DNA from: Phytoseiulus persimilis
Taxonomy: Eukaryota > Arthropoda > Arachnida > Mesostigmata > Phytoseiidae
Length of the DNA: 64,000 nt
Assembly (NCBI GenBank): GCA_037576195.1
Contig: CM075101.1
Location: 21,328,001 to 21,392,000 of the forward strand
Direction of reading: 5' to 3'
Part shown: piece by piece, positions 21,370-32,694 of the stretch
Layout of the letters: each line of letters begins with the position of its first letter
Numbering within the stretch: the first letter of the stretch is position 1
Position numbers and translations under genes: made by a program
Notes under the pieces: model-generated
Told to the model about the DNA's origin: nothing
The model's database searches: none
Seen by the model: only the letters and a program-made list of their open reading frames with translations

Positions 21370-22244
21370 CTCCGGAAGCCGTCTCTCCCTCATCGAATAC
21401 AAATCCGAGGATGATGCTCCGTGCTACTATGTTTTGCCGATGCCGGAATCGCCGGCCCGATGTGGATCCTGTGGGCGCCAACGCTTTGTGGTACTTTCTC
21501 CTTAGCGCCGATCACCACAAGCGAACCAAAACATCGTTAACACTGCGTGGAACTCACGGCGTAAACTCTGCGTTAGCGCCGGATGTTCGAGCGGTGAAAA
21601 AAAAGGTTGCAGCCGGGTGAGTTGTCCTCGGAACCACCCTCCGAATCAAGCTATTGCTTGAGCCGAGGTTCGGTGCAAATTCAGAGCGCGTCCCTATCGG
21701 CGCGCAGGAAGTGCGAAGTCAGCGCGCCGCCTGGCTCTGATCCGTCCAGAGACTCTGTGTGCTCGTCCCCCGCCAGCAGCGGCGAACAGCACTGCTTTAG
21801 TCGGCCGTCTTCCGTCAGCGACGTAAAAGCTGCTGTAGAGATTTGTTAGAACGTTCTGAGCATCCGTTCGATGGAAACATGTATTCCAGACGGAAAACTG
21901 AGAAAAATCGTTCACTTCAAACTGGGCAAGTTGCACGAAACTCTAGTTGGACAAACTTCGGTGATCTCTTTTGTGGAAGTCGTTAAAAAAGCTGTCGCAA
22001 TGAGCATGTTCGAAAATTTCCGATATTCGGTTCCATGCTTGCCGTTGGAACTCCTCGGTCGGAATGGAGATCTGTGGATCAGGTGCCGCGCGGAAGCTCT
22101 CGCATTCCGATGCTCCCTGTGCGGAAACTTTCAGAAGGAGGATCAGGCTCCAACCAAGAAGTGCGCAGCAAAATATACGTCGCTTGTTCTGGTAGCCGAA
22201 GAGAGCGTAGAGTGCCGCAGACGCCTGTAGATCATGCTTCCTGA
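21370..22244 (+). CDS. possible multi-exon gene, unrecognised, boundaries uncertain
   Basis: Several plus-strand frames look coding and can be chained by GT-AG sites in phase 0: a piece with CYYVLPMPESPARCGSCGRQ, a Ser-rich piece (about 21617-21825) ending at GAC|GTAAAA, one with MYSRRKTEKNRSLQTGQVAR (about 21864-21990), and a last piece with SRIPMLPVRKLSEGGSGSNQ ending at the 22244 stop. The third-to-fourth junction was not solved, and one implied intron is only 38 bases. No family was recognised. It could be a fast-evolving disordered protein, or chance open frames. Confidence 0.3.
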
Positions 22245-22885
22245 CACGCTACGTCTCCAACTGTTCCGCGTAGTAGAGAAATAAGCTTGGACTCGGAATT
22301 CCATGCACAGGCTGCGCTGGTCAGAATTCCAATGTGGGAGAATGGCCTCGTCCGGATCGAAGCATCAAACGCCTCTGTGTGAATGAAAATTTCGAGACCG
22401 ATGTGAGATGAGGCTTGCACCGTGATCTCGTTTCGATCACAGACGGCGGTGGGGTGAGAAGTCCGCAGAAAGTTTTGGCGCGGTCCTGTTCCCAGCGTTC
22501 GCATCCTCGGAATATCAAGAAAGTTCGCTCCTGTTTGATCATCGTAGACTGAGGAAGTCGTAGGAAGACATTCAAGGGACCTCATCGAGAATTTTCGATT
22601 CCCGGTACTAAAGAGCACAGAGCGCATAGAGTCATTGCGATGCCGCGCGTGAGTTCTGTTTTTTTTTTGCAAGACTAAAGTTTCACTCTTCAACAAAATC
22701 GCGGCGTCTGTCTACTCGAAAACTTTGATTGTGACTCGCTCGGTCGTGTTCCCTCGCTGGTAGTCCGCATACGTCCGACAGGGATGTGAGTGATTTTGCG
22801 AACAAAATTTCAAGTGTTCGTTAAATTCGTTCCCACAGGGGCCAATGTTCTTCCCGTCGTGAAGCGCAACTCCAATCGGCCAAGA
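22245..22885. other. intergenic / GCN2 upstream region
   Basis: No gene seen. A CCCACAG|GGGCC site near 22838 could be the acceptor of a 5' untranslated exon of GCN2, since the frame stays open from there to the ATG at 22886. Confidence 0.4.
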
Positions 22886-25800
22886 ATGTCGAATGACTAT
22901 CCAACACGCCAAGAAGAGGAACTCGAAGTACTCAAATCTATTTATCTGGAAGATGTTGTGGATTTACGTTCGAAGAAAATCGCTTGGAAGGTTAGTTCCC
23001 AAGTCAAACATTGTTAATTCTTGCCTCGTATTCTGTGATTGCGCCCGACAACGCGAGGTACCATCACTTCGAGATGGATGTCAGCTTCAAGTCCAGATGT
23101 GGTTCAAGGATAGGCGAATCTGTTCCTCAGGTATGGCAACCTGTCGATGTGAAGATCCGACTCCAACCGCAGGAGTCGATGACATCACACGGGGCGCACG
23201 CAGAGCTTACGCTCCGAGTTCTATGTGGACCCAACTACCCAGACTCCGCGCCTACCATGGAGGTTATTGAGAGCAGCAACGTGCCATCAAACTCTGTTAC
23301 TGATTTGTTGTCCGAGCTGAAAAAGTTGGCCGACGAGCTCAAGGGTGAAGTGATGATTCTCAATCTGTGTCAGCATGTGCAAGAGTTCTTGGTGCCATTC
23401 AACACACCGTCAGTTTCGATCTATGACGAAATGATTCAGAACAAGAGGAAGCTTCAGGAAGAGCGTGAACTGAAACAGAAGACCCTTCAAGCAAAGCAAG
23501 AGGTATTCGGTCAAAGCTTCTTTCAGTTATGAATTTGCAATCGAGCTGCATCGATTCTCATTCAGTGGAAACTGTCGGCACAAATAACAAACTGCATACT
23601 CAACATAATCGCGACTCCTGCGTAGGCTGAAGAAGAGAAGCAAAGATTGGAGCTTGCGAGGGAAATTCGAGTTAAACAGGAACAGTTGAAAGAAGAAGCT
23701 CGACGAAGGAGAGCAAATTCGATCGGACAGAACGATATGCGACTCAGCTACTCCTCGGATAAGAGTCCCGACGATTCGGAATGTGAGTCAGTGTGAAGTT
23801 CCATTAGTTATCCGCTCTTCGCTACGAACTGCTCTGGCCGACGTGTCTCAGATTGGAGACTGATCTCCGATTCACCTTCTAGCAAGCCTTTCCTGTAAGG
23901 GTCACAAATCTGTTCAAATCCGGATCACGGTCAACGGCAAGGAACGAATCCTACAAAGAGGAAGGTGCATCGGACACTCATCACGTGGCAATATAACGTT
24001 TACGGCGATGGAGGTCTCTTCTGGGGAGGTTTTCTGTCTCCGAGAGTGGACATTCCATCTGAAAAGTGCGTCAGGTTTGCAGAAATCTCAGTTTCGTCGT
24101 CACGCTGTGCCTCCAATAACTCCGAACGACTCCTCCGCTGTGTGTTCCGCTCTCGCTAACTCTCATTGCGCTGAAATTGCAGATTCGGACGAAACCTCTC
24201 TGAATCCTCACCAAAAAACCCTTCTCGAGGACGTTGAATCGCAATTCGGGAAATTATGCCGTGTGCAACACCCCAACCTGATCCGCTTCCACGGAATCCT
24301 CGAGGAATCTCAGAAAGACAAAATTTCCATATCGATAGTACAGGAGATGCTGACAGGACACGCACCTTTGACTCTGCATATGTCGAGGGGCGTTGCACTG
24401 GATTTACAGGTGCTCCGTCTCTACTGCCAAGACATTCTCAGTGCACTCTTGCACCTGCATCAAAACGATCTCACTCACGGTGATCTGAGGGTTGGAAACG
24501 TCTTCGTTAATCAGAAAGGAAGCCTCAAAACAGGAAACTTCGGCGTTGTGAAGAACCTCCACGAGGTTATGAGGATTTCGCAGGGTCGTGACGACGCGAA
24601 GTACGCGAAAATTGGCAGATCCGATGCGAAGAAATTCGATGTTTTTCAATTCGGTGTGCTGATATTGTCGCTCGCCAAGGGATCGAAGGTTCGTGAGGAG
24701 GCTGCAAAGGTTCCTTCATCCCTGCCGAGCGACTTCCAGGATTTCCTGCAGAAGTGCCTCGCCGTCAACGAATCCGAACGCTGGGACGTCGAGCACCTCC
24801 TGCATCACAGATTCATGACACAAAAGGTCGCCTATCGGAAATCGCTTCAGCTCTCAAGCCCGGCCACAAGCGACTCCGATATCGAATCTCTCGCGAGCAG
24901 CGACGAGGGGCCTGAGCCAGAGAACAGCACCAGCAATCGGATGCTGACATCATATAATAGCCTCTCTTCGACCAGCAGATTGAAGACGGAATTCGAAATT
25001 CTGAAGTTTTTGGGCAGTGGCGGCTTCGGATCTGTGATTAAGGTACGCAACAAGCTCGATAGCAGGATTTACGCTATTAAACAGATACCTCTGGATCTGA
25101 AACATAAGAACTTGCATCGCCGCATCACCAGAGAGGTTATGTTGTTGTCTCGACTGAATCATGAGAACGTGGTTCGGTATTACAACTCGTGGATAGAGGT
25201 AGCAGATATTCAGAGGGGCTCAGATCAGGAAACTACGTCGACATCGCCTCGGAAGTCCCAATCGCTCTCCTGCGTTCTGAAGCACGCCATCTTGGAACTC
25301 GAGGCCCCTGCGTTCGTCGAAGGCACAACTGAGTGGAGCGTGTCGCTGAGCCACGTCTTTCAAAACGAGCAAGATGAGTCGTCGGATGAGTCGACCGAAG
25401 ACAATGAGCTTTTCAATCTCGGGCCAAAGTCCGAGTCGTCGCAGATCATGTTTGAACATTCCAACGGCTCATCGTCTTCAGAGGACGAGGGCAAAGATAC
25501 ACCATCAACCTCTCGTCCGGGGTCTCCAACGCATCAGATTCAGTTCATGTTCATACAGATGGAGTTCTGTGAGAAGCAGACACTGAGGAACGCGATCGAC
25601 GCCGACCTCCACCGGGAGACTGAACGAATGTGGAGACTGCTACGCGAAATCATTGAGGGTCTAGCCCACATCCACCAGCAGGGCATGATACACAGAGATC
25701 TGAAACCGGTGAACATCTTCTTGGACGTGCACGACCGAGCGAAGATCGGCGACTTCGGTCTGGCAACAACGACGCCATTCTCCAAACACGATGTGGCCGC

Positions 25801-28111
25801 CGAAGCCAAGTCTCCTGATATGTCCGATACTCACACAGGAAAGACTGGTATGGTCGGGACGTTCCTATACACGGCTCCCGAATCGACCAGAGATCGTGTG
25901 TACTCCCAGAAAGTGGACATTTACTCCCTAGGAGTTATATTCTTCGAAATGTCCTACCCCTGCCGAACGAAGATGGAGAGAGCCCGGAATCTGATGAGGA
26001 TCAGAGAGCCGGAAATCAAACTGCCAGATGACGCTGACGAGCATCTCAGTCAACAACAAATTCACCTCCTCCGATGGCTGCTTCAGCACGATCCTCTGAA
26101 ACGGCCATCGTCCCATGACCTGATTACGTCGGAGTATCTCCCCCCACCCGTCATCGAGGAAGCAGAACTGAACGAGATGTTGCGCCACACCGTTTCCGAT
26201 CCCCGCAGCAAGCTTTACAAAAGATTGCTTGGTTCGTTGTTTCAACAGAAGTGGAACTACACCGACGAGTACCTATACGATAATGACGACGTCCGTGAAA
26301 CGGACTGCTACTTCAGGTACTCGATGTACTTCTCATTCATCAAAGACCGCCTCGAAGCAATAATGCAGCTTCACGGTGCTCAGAACATATATGTCCCACT
26401 GTTGACGCCTCAGTGGAATTTGTACGACACTGAGGATAATGTTTCGTATCTTATGGATCAAGATGGCTGCCTGGTGCATTTGCCGCGCGATTCGCGAGTC
26501 CCGTTCGCCCGATTCGTAGCACGCAAAGGCCTGCCTTTCGTGAAACGTTACATTATCGATCGAGTTTACCGCTCGAAAAGGGTGTACCGATGTCATCCAA
26601 AAATGTTTTTTGAATGCAGTTTCGATATAATCGCCACTAGCACCTCAGATGACAAGCTGCATCAGGCCGAAGTTTTGTCGGTCGTCGATGAAGTTCTCTC
26701 GAAGTTCGCCTTCATGGAAAACCCCGGATACGCACCAAAACTATTGTTGAACCATTTCGGCCTGCTGAAAGCCCTCCTGCTTTACACGGGAGTGACTGAG
26801 GAAAGCAAACAGGAGAAAGTTGTGAAAGTTCTACGGGGTTCGCGCCAGATGTCGAAGCTGCACCTACAGAATCGTCTGTCTGATCTCTCTCTCTCAGAAA
26901 ACACGATAAACCTGCTCCTGCAGTTCTGTGAGGTCGAAGACTCACTGCCGGTGGTTCAAGCCTTGTATGTGAGGATCCTCCATGGGAAAACGCCAGCGAG
27001 CAAGGCCGCGGCCGAGGCGTTTGAGGAGCTCGATGCCATCCGAGTATTCCTGGAGAGCATGTCGTTCTCCCGTCCCTGGTTCATTGTGCCTTGCCTGGTG
27101 CACGACTACAACGTTAACATCAGCGGTTTGATCTTTGAAGTCGTCAGAACTGTTTCTAAGAAGTCGAAAACTAAGAAGTTCCTTGAAATCCTATGTAGGG
27201 GCGGCCGCTATGACAATGTCGTGAACAGCTTCAGAAAGAAGGCCGAGAGGCAGGAGCAACTCTTAGTATACAAAGCCGTCGGAGTCAGCTTCAGCGTCGA
27301 CAATTTCGTGAGACTCGCCACCGAATACGACAAAACTTCCTACGTCGATTCGGTCCTTTGTTCGACGGGTCACGACCCCATGAATATCGAACGCTTCGAA
27401 CTCCTGAGATCTCTTTGGACGAGTAATATCAGCTGCACAACGATGAACCCAGCATTCAGCGTCGAAGAGGTTTCCCAGCACTGCCGTGACACCAACGTTA
27501 ACCTCGTTCTCCTCCTGAAAGATACCGAGCCGGGCATGGTGAAACTCAGGAGTTTTGACAAGTACAAATACGGCGAAGAGAGGGTCCCCATTTCCACCGC
27601 TGCCAGAGCGATCACCGCGAAGCTCGAGAAAACGGATAGATCCGAAACGCAGGGCGCCTCGAAAGAGCCTGTCAGCACGAGCAAGAAAGAAGACCGAGCG
27701 TACACAGTTGAGAGTTTGATAAAAGTCAACATACTGTCACAGGAGAAGCTCAGTGCACTCCAGCGGAAACGTGTGGAAACCCACGTAGTTACAGTTTTGA
27801 AGGGGACTCTTTTCAGATGCATTAACGACAAACTCTTTGTCGAGGTATTTGCTGTAGACATGGATATCAATCATGTGCGAAACTTTGTGGTCAGCCTGAA
27901 TGTTGAAAGCGATGAGAAAGCTTACTCTGCAAGCGTGAAGGAATTGTTGGAACGAACCGATTCGTCATCTACGAAGGCGTACTACGGGTCGATCTGCGAC
28001 AAAATTCGGGAATTAACATTCGAATCGAGTCTTTGCGCGGCGTTTGTGATTTTCGGACGCAAGGACAATTCCTTCAAGATTGTTCTTTGCCCAGCCAACT
28101 GTAAGCTCTGA
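22886..28111 (+). CDS. EIF2AK4: eIF2-alpha kinase GCN2 (EIF2AK4)
   Basis: Four exons: 22886-22990, 23131-23502, 23626-23782 and a 4.2-kb exon 23883-28111; about 1620 aa (human 1649). Order matches GCN2: RWD domain (about 8-125, EEELEVLKSIYLEDVVDLRS) that binds GCN1; a charged helix; a pseudokinase (about 254-528) whose catalytic loop reads HGDLRVGN and DFG equivalent GNFG; an eIF2-alpha kinase domain (about 580-968) with GSGGFGSVIKV, AIKQI, HRDLKPVNIF and GDFGLAT, plus the long acidic insert typical of this kinase family; a HisRS-like domain (about 995-1425) that senses uncharged tRNA; and a C-terminal ribosome-binding/dimer domain. It phosphorylates eIF2-alpha during amino-acid starvation to repress general translation. 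All active-site residues are present. Nearly the whole protein in one exon is unusual for an animal. Confidence 0.96.
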
Positions 28112-28677
28112 GCAGCTGCACGGTAGTGCGCAGTCCTCTGCTGGGAGCGAGAACCGTTTATATATAGTGATGTATACGAAAATGACAACACTGATCGAGT
28201 GACTGGAAATGTGATAGAGTTTGGACTGGTTGAGCACGCTCGCGCGTTGTCTTGCTTTCCTGCCCCACCCACCGCCAATTTTGAGTGGCTATCTCTCATT
28301 TTTCCCCCGATGCGAAGACCCACGGACTGTAATCAACCTCCCGCTCGGAACATCGATAGACAAGAACATTCACGTCGTCGGCTCAATCGTATTCCGAAAG
28401 TTCCAGACTGTGCAACGAGATGAATCATTCGGTGTTTTTAGATTGTTCGGTATTGATGAATGATGAGATGTTTTACTGAGCGACCGCAGCCAGGAATGAG
28501 CTCCACGACGTACTGTAATCAAACCCTAGGAGTTCCGATTGGCAGCGTCTCAGACAGAGAAGAATGCGTTTGTATATGCCAGCACGTTACCCAGTATTGC
28601 GGGCCGCAAATGAATGTAAGGTGAGAGAGAAAGCGTGATCAAATGCCAAACTCCTCAACTTTGATGCGTGTCGTATG

Positions 28678-28683
28678 AATAAA
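28678..28683 (+). terminator. candidate polyadenylation signal of GCN2
   Basis: AATAAA about 570 bases after the GCN2 stop; an AT-rich tract (TATATATAG) near 28160 could host an earlier variant signal. Confidence 0.5.
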
Positions 28684-30094
28684 AATAAGGACGGATGTTT
28701 GTTTGAAAAGCATTGTTTTCGGACGTCATGGTTCGCTGTTGTTTATTACTCACAAGCATTCCAAATACCAATCACAATCTTCGATCAGATAGGTTCACGC
28801 CAGAATCAGATCTTGACTCGAAGAAAAGTGGGAATATCACGAAATTACAACGGGAAAATAGATGGGGTTAGAAGCGGGATGAACAAACCAATGAACATCT
28901 CGTGTGACCAGGTCAGAACACAAGGCTCGGTTGAGATTAGAGCTTCTCTGTTTTCAGAATATAAATCAGGGGGCAATGGAGAAGCGCAAGTCTGCGTAAT
29001 ACAGATTCGCAGTATCCGATCAGCTTTGGATGGTAACCAAATTTGCCGCCCGGAGTGAGTCATAGTCTCGCCGAGGGCTGTATATGAAATATAATGAAAG
29101 AAGATCCAACTCATCGAGAAGAAGCTAATCGTGTGTACAGATATCGATGAGATTGACAAGAGTGGGCACTGTGCGAAGTCAGCAGTTTTCCCATGTCTGA
29201 GCTGAGGTGACGCAAAAATAGAGGAGTCGGGAGTACCTCAGTGGGCTCCGGACTGGATGGGTAAATGCACAAACTCTCCCATTGTTTCGTTGGAAGAAAA
29301 GAACCACATCGGAGAAATCTCGAACCATCAGCGTCGAGAGGGGAGAGAACGTGGTTTAGGAGCTAAAACCTAGGAATCAACCAAAAAATACCTAGATGAT
29401 TTCTGGCGTGTGTCTGACTACTCTTTCGGAATGAAACGTCAGTCAATGTCACTTCGCATCACAGTTAAGCCTTGCAGTAATTAGAACAACGAATACTTGC
29501 TCGACCGAGTCAAGACGGCGAAAGATCGCCCGTGAATATGTCTTGTATATAAACTGGTATATACAGAGAAGATTTGAGATCACAATTCAATCGATTCGTT
29601 CAATCGCCTCGTTTCAGGTATGACACAGGCAGTTGACCCACCGCGAGACTTCAACGTCCATGCACACTGCAACGATAACTTGCACTCCTCAGAATCATCG
29701 CGTTCCCCGGAACCTGGATGATCCGTCATCTTGAACCCGTCACCTATCTCGCACACACACACACACACACTCATGGGGACCAGCGAACATATTCGATGCT
29801 CCACACAAGGATGCCGAACGCCCAGTCCCAATTGTCATAATAGCTCGCACTGGTCAACGGTGCTGCCACGCTATTTGAACCCATGAACGGGCTGGACCAC
29901 GACTCTGAGTCGGAAGATTGTTACGAGCATTTCAAACTCTGACAAGCCAATACCATGACATAGTGATGCGAAGTGACTAGCAACTGGCAAATTACGATAT
30001 TGACCGCGTATTGGAGAGTGAGTCGAGAACATTTTGTGAGGGTGGGAACGTCAACCCGCAGAGTCAGTACTGCAGGGATCCCCTGAAGCGATGG
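28684..30094. other. intergenic, no gene seen
   Basis: No recognisable gene. A pure CA microsatellite of roughly 20 bases lies near 29750-29770. Nothing else stands out between the GCN2 3' end and the CUEDC2 stop. Confidence 0.5.
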
Positions 30095-31745
30095 TCAGTT
30101 CTCGACATCTTGACTTTTCTTTTCTATGGTGAACCGTTCGCCTTTCACCGAAACGACTTTGTTGTCTCGGTAGCGGATGAGCTTCTTTGGTTCGGCTTTT
30201 GGCACTGCTGGCTTGTGCTCCTTCTTGTCCTCATCGACATCCAGATAAGCGTATCTGCAATTTCAACTCCTTCAATCGAATGACTCCATCCAGTGTAGCG
30301 ATGAGCGCATTCGTATTATCCGAAAACTCAGAAAAATTACAATTTTGTGGTCGAAACGAAATTGGAGCATCCTTGAAATAACAGAATTGTTATCTTTCCG
30401 CGCTCAGTGGGTTTGGGGGAAGAGGCTGAGGCTTACCGGTTGATGATTTGGTCCCTCAGAGTTTTCTCGTCGACTTGAGTTTTAGGAGAGGTCATCTCGG
30501 TTGAACTGAGCACAAGCTCATCTTTCCCTAGACCGTCGTCTTGCAAGAGAAGCTGAGCGGCAGTATCCACGTCCCCGTTCGCAATCATCAAACATTTGCG
30601 GATCCGGAGCGAATTTTTGTGCGGAAACATCTCGGTCAGAGCTTCAAGTGCCATTGTGTCGACTCGGGTTTCGTCCTAGAAGTCCCAGGAGACAGTGTTC
30701 GATGTAGCAACACATGTGTCACCAGTCCCATGACTGAATCCTGAACAGGTTTCTTCGTGCACTTACGATTTTGCCCTTGGTTTTCAATTCAGGCTCGTCA
30801 ACTTTCGAACCGATTTCTTTCTTCGGTTTCGCGCGCGAGGAAACGGAGGCTTTGAAGTTCACCAAAGAACTTCCCAGGGAGAAAGACGGCGTGTCATCCT
30901 CTCCCCGGGAAAGAAAACGTGAGATGTCGTGAACCCAGTCCACGAGCTGCGTGCTGTCGTATGGTGAGAAGACATATAAGTGAACGAGTACTCTGTCAAT
31001 CTTAATTAGCAAGTGCCAAGGATGACTACAGGGGTATTCCATCGGAATGTGTGACATTCGTGTGGGGATTGAGTGTTACTTACTCTGCGATTTGGCTCAC
31101 CGCGGGAACGTAAGCGGAGAGCATCTCCCGCAGTGCTTCGATGTCGAAGTCGTCGTCTACTGTTTCAGGATCGACCATTGCCAGAAGATACGTGACTAGA
31201 TAGTCATCAATCGCACTGGAATCGAATGCGCTGTCAGTATGGATTCTCCTTGCCGTCACTTCGGAGATTCCCCAATGAGTAGCTCGTCATTCCGAGACTG
31301 CAGAAAGACCTCACAGATGCTTCGCTGCCGAGTGATGTGGTGGCTTGATTGATCATGCTCAACTCGAGGACAACTTTTCCACTTGAAGTGCAGCTCAGCA
31401 CAGAATACTGCGTGGCATGCCACGATGTCACAACGCATCCAAATGAGTCGCCCTGCGCCGAGACTGCCCAACGTCCCACAGTATCAAGTCGGATGTGGAA
31501 AAACTCGGATTGGAACCGCATCCGAGGATTCTCGTGCTTGAGATGACAGGTTTGTGAGATCATTCACATTAGATATGGGTTCAGGTCCCCTCATGATCCT
31601 AGGCGTCGTTGGAGTTTCGGAATCCTAGCGCCACATTCTGAGCATGAACTCACCCTTCGATATCCTGGCCTGTGCAGCACCTCACGAAACTCACAAGCGA
31701 ATTCCGGACAGACACGGCTGAATCTTCGCGATTGGCAGCAGCCAT
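30095..31745 (-). CDS. CUEDC2: CUE domain-containing protein 2
   Basis: Five exons in transcript order: 31745-31654, 31215-31084, 30953-30767, 30675-30437, 30254-30095; 269 aa (human 287). All junctions are GT-AG with agreeing phases. The N-terminus ([20 protein letters not shown] and [17 protein letters not shown]) matches CUEDC2's conserved helical region. The CUE domain (about 140-185) reads [20 protein letters not shown] with [13 protein letters not shown] domains bind ubiquitin. The C-terminus has [20 protein letters not shown], the CUEDC2 hallmark, ending at VEN-stop. In vertebrates it modulates IKK/NF-kB, steroid receptor turnover and the APC/C; which of these holds here cannot be read from sequence. 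It is divergent from CEBPZ, with about 950 bases between starts. Confidence 0.92.
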
Positions 31746-32694
31746 CCTCGGAATCGAATTCTCGTATTCTGACTCCTGATACGAGGGCAGTGAGTTTTCT
31801 CCAGCAACTTGAGTTCTCACTTCAGGTTGACCTCTGTCAGACTACCTCATGCAAGAGGCAGGATATCTGAAAATGATGGAGAGAAACATTTTGCCTGTTT
31901 TCAGAGCGTTGTCACGGGCAGAGCCGACGCAGGTCTCCCTCTCGTTTCGGAAACAAAATATGATATTCTCTTCACGGGCCTTTCTATGGCCTTGTATAGA
32001 CCGGGACCGCCTGTTCTGGGATTTCTCGAAGTTAGGGAATCGGGAGTAGAATCACCCCTTGGATCAGACTGCACGATTCTCTGCTACTCTCCTGCAGCCT
32101 CACACACTGTCACCCAGTAGAGTCCCTGTCAGCTGCTCGACAAAGCGCATAACACCCTGAGCTCGCGTTCGTTTCTCTGCGCGTCGTTACTTACTCGTCA
32201 GGGATTCACCGGTTAGTTTCGCTTATTTTCCGCCACTGAATTCGGAATGGTGCACAAATGCTCCTAGTCCAGTGGAAAAATTCGTAGTTTGCTCCCTGGC
32301 CCCTCAAGCCCGACAGTGAGAATGAATCTGCTCTCCCGTTGATTTGAGCAGCAATCCCGCGAGGCGGCGCTGCGATTGCAGTAAGTACCGGTTGCCCCGC
32401 GATCTTTGAACCCAGACACCAGCGTTTCCCCGCTTCTGTCTCGAGACACCTTCCACAGCCTTTAGCGATGTAAACAAATATTAGCACGTGAAGAGCGCTA
32501 TTCAGGCAGAGCGCTGGTGTATTATATTCACGCATGTGAGCTCAGAGCAAGGAAGTCAACGTCCGTCGCTACGATTCATATAAGGCTTAGTGAAGCGGAT
32601 CCTGTTCGGAATCCTGTGGTGAAGTGGGGAGTCCAGTTTGGATGTCCTATGAAAAAGTTCTCGTCTTCTCCAGGAACGAAATCCACAGAACGGA
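31746..32694. other. shared upstream region of CUEDC2 and CEBPZ
   Basis: No gene seen. This presumably holds two divergent promoters. If CEBPZ has a short 5' coding exon, as its vertebrate relative would suggest, it should lie here, but no in-frame ATG exon was found. Confidence 0.4.

Noticed and set aside
29750-29770. CA microsatellite as a functional element
   Set aside because: An ordinary simple repeat without further features.
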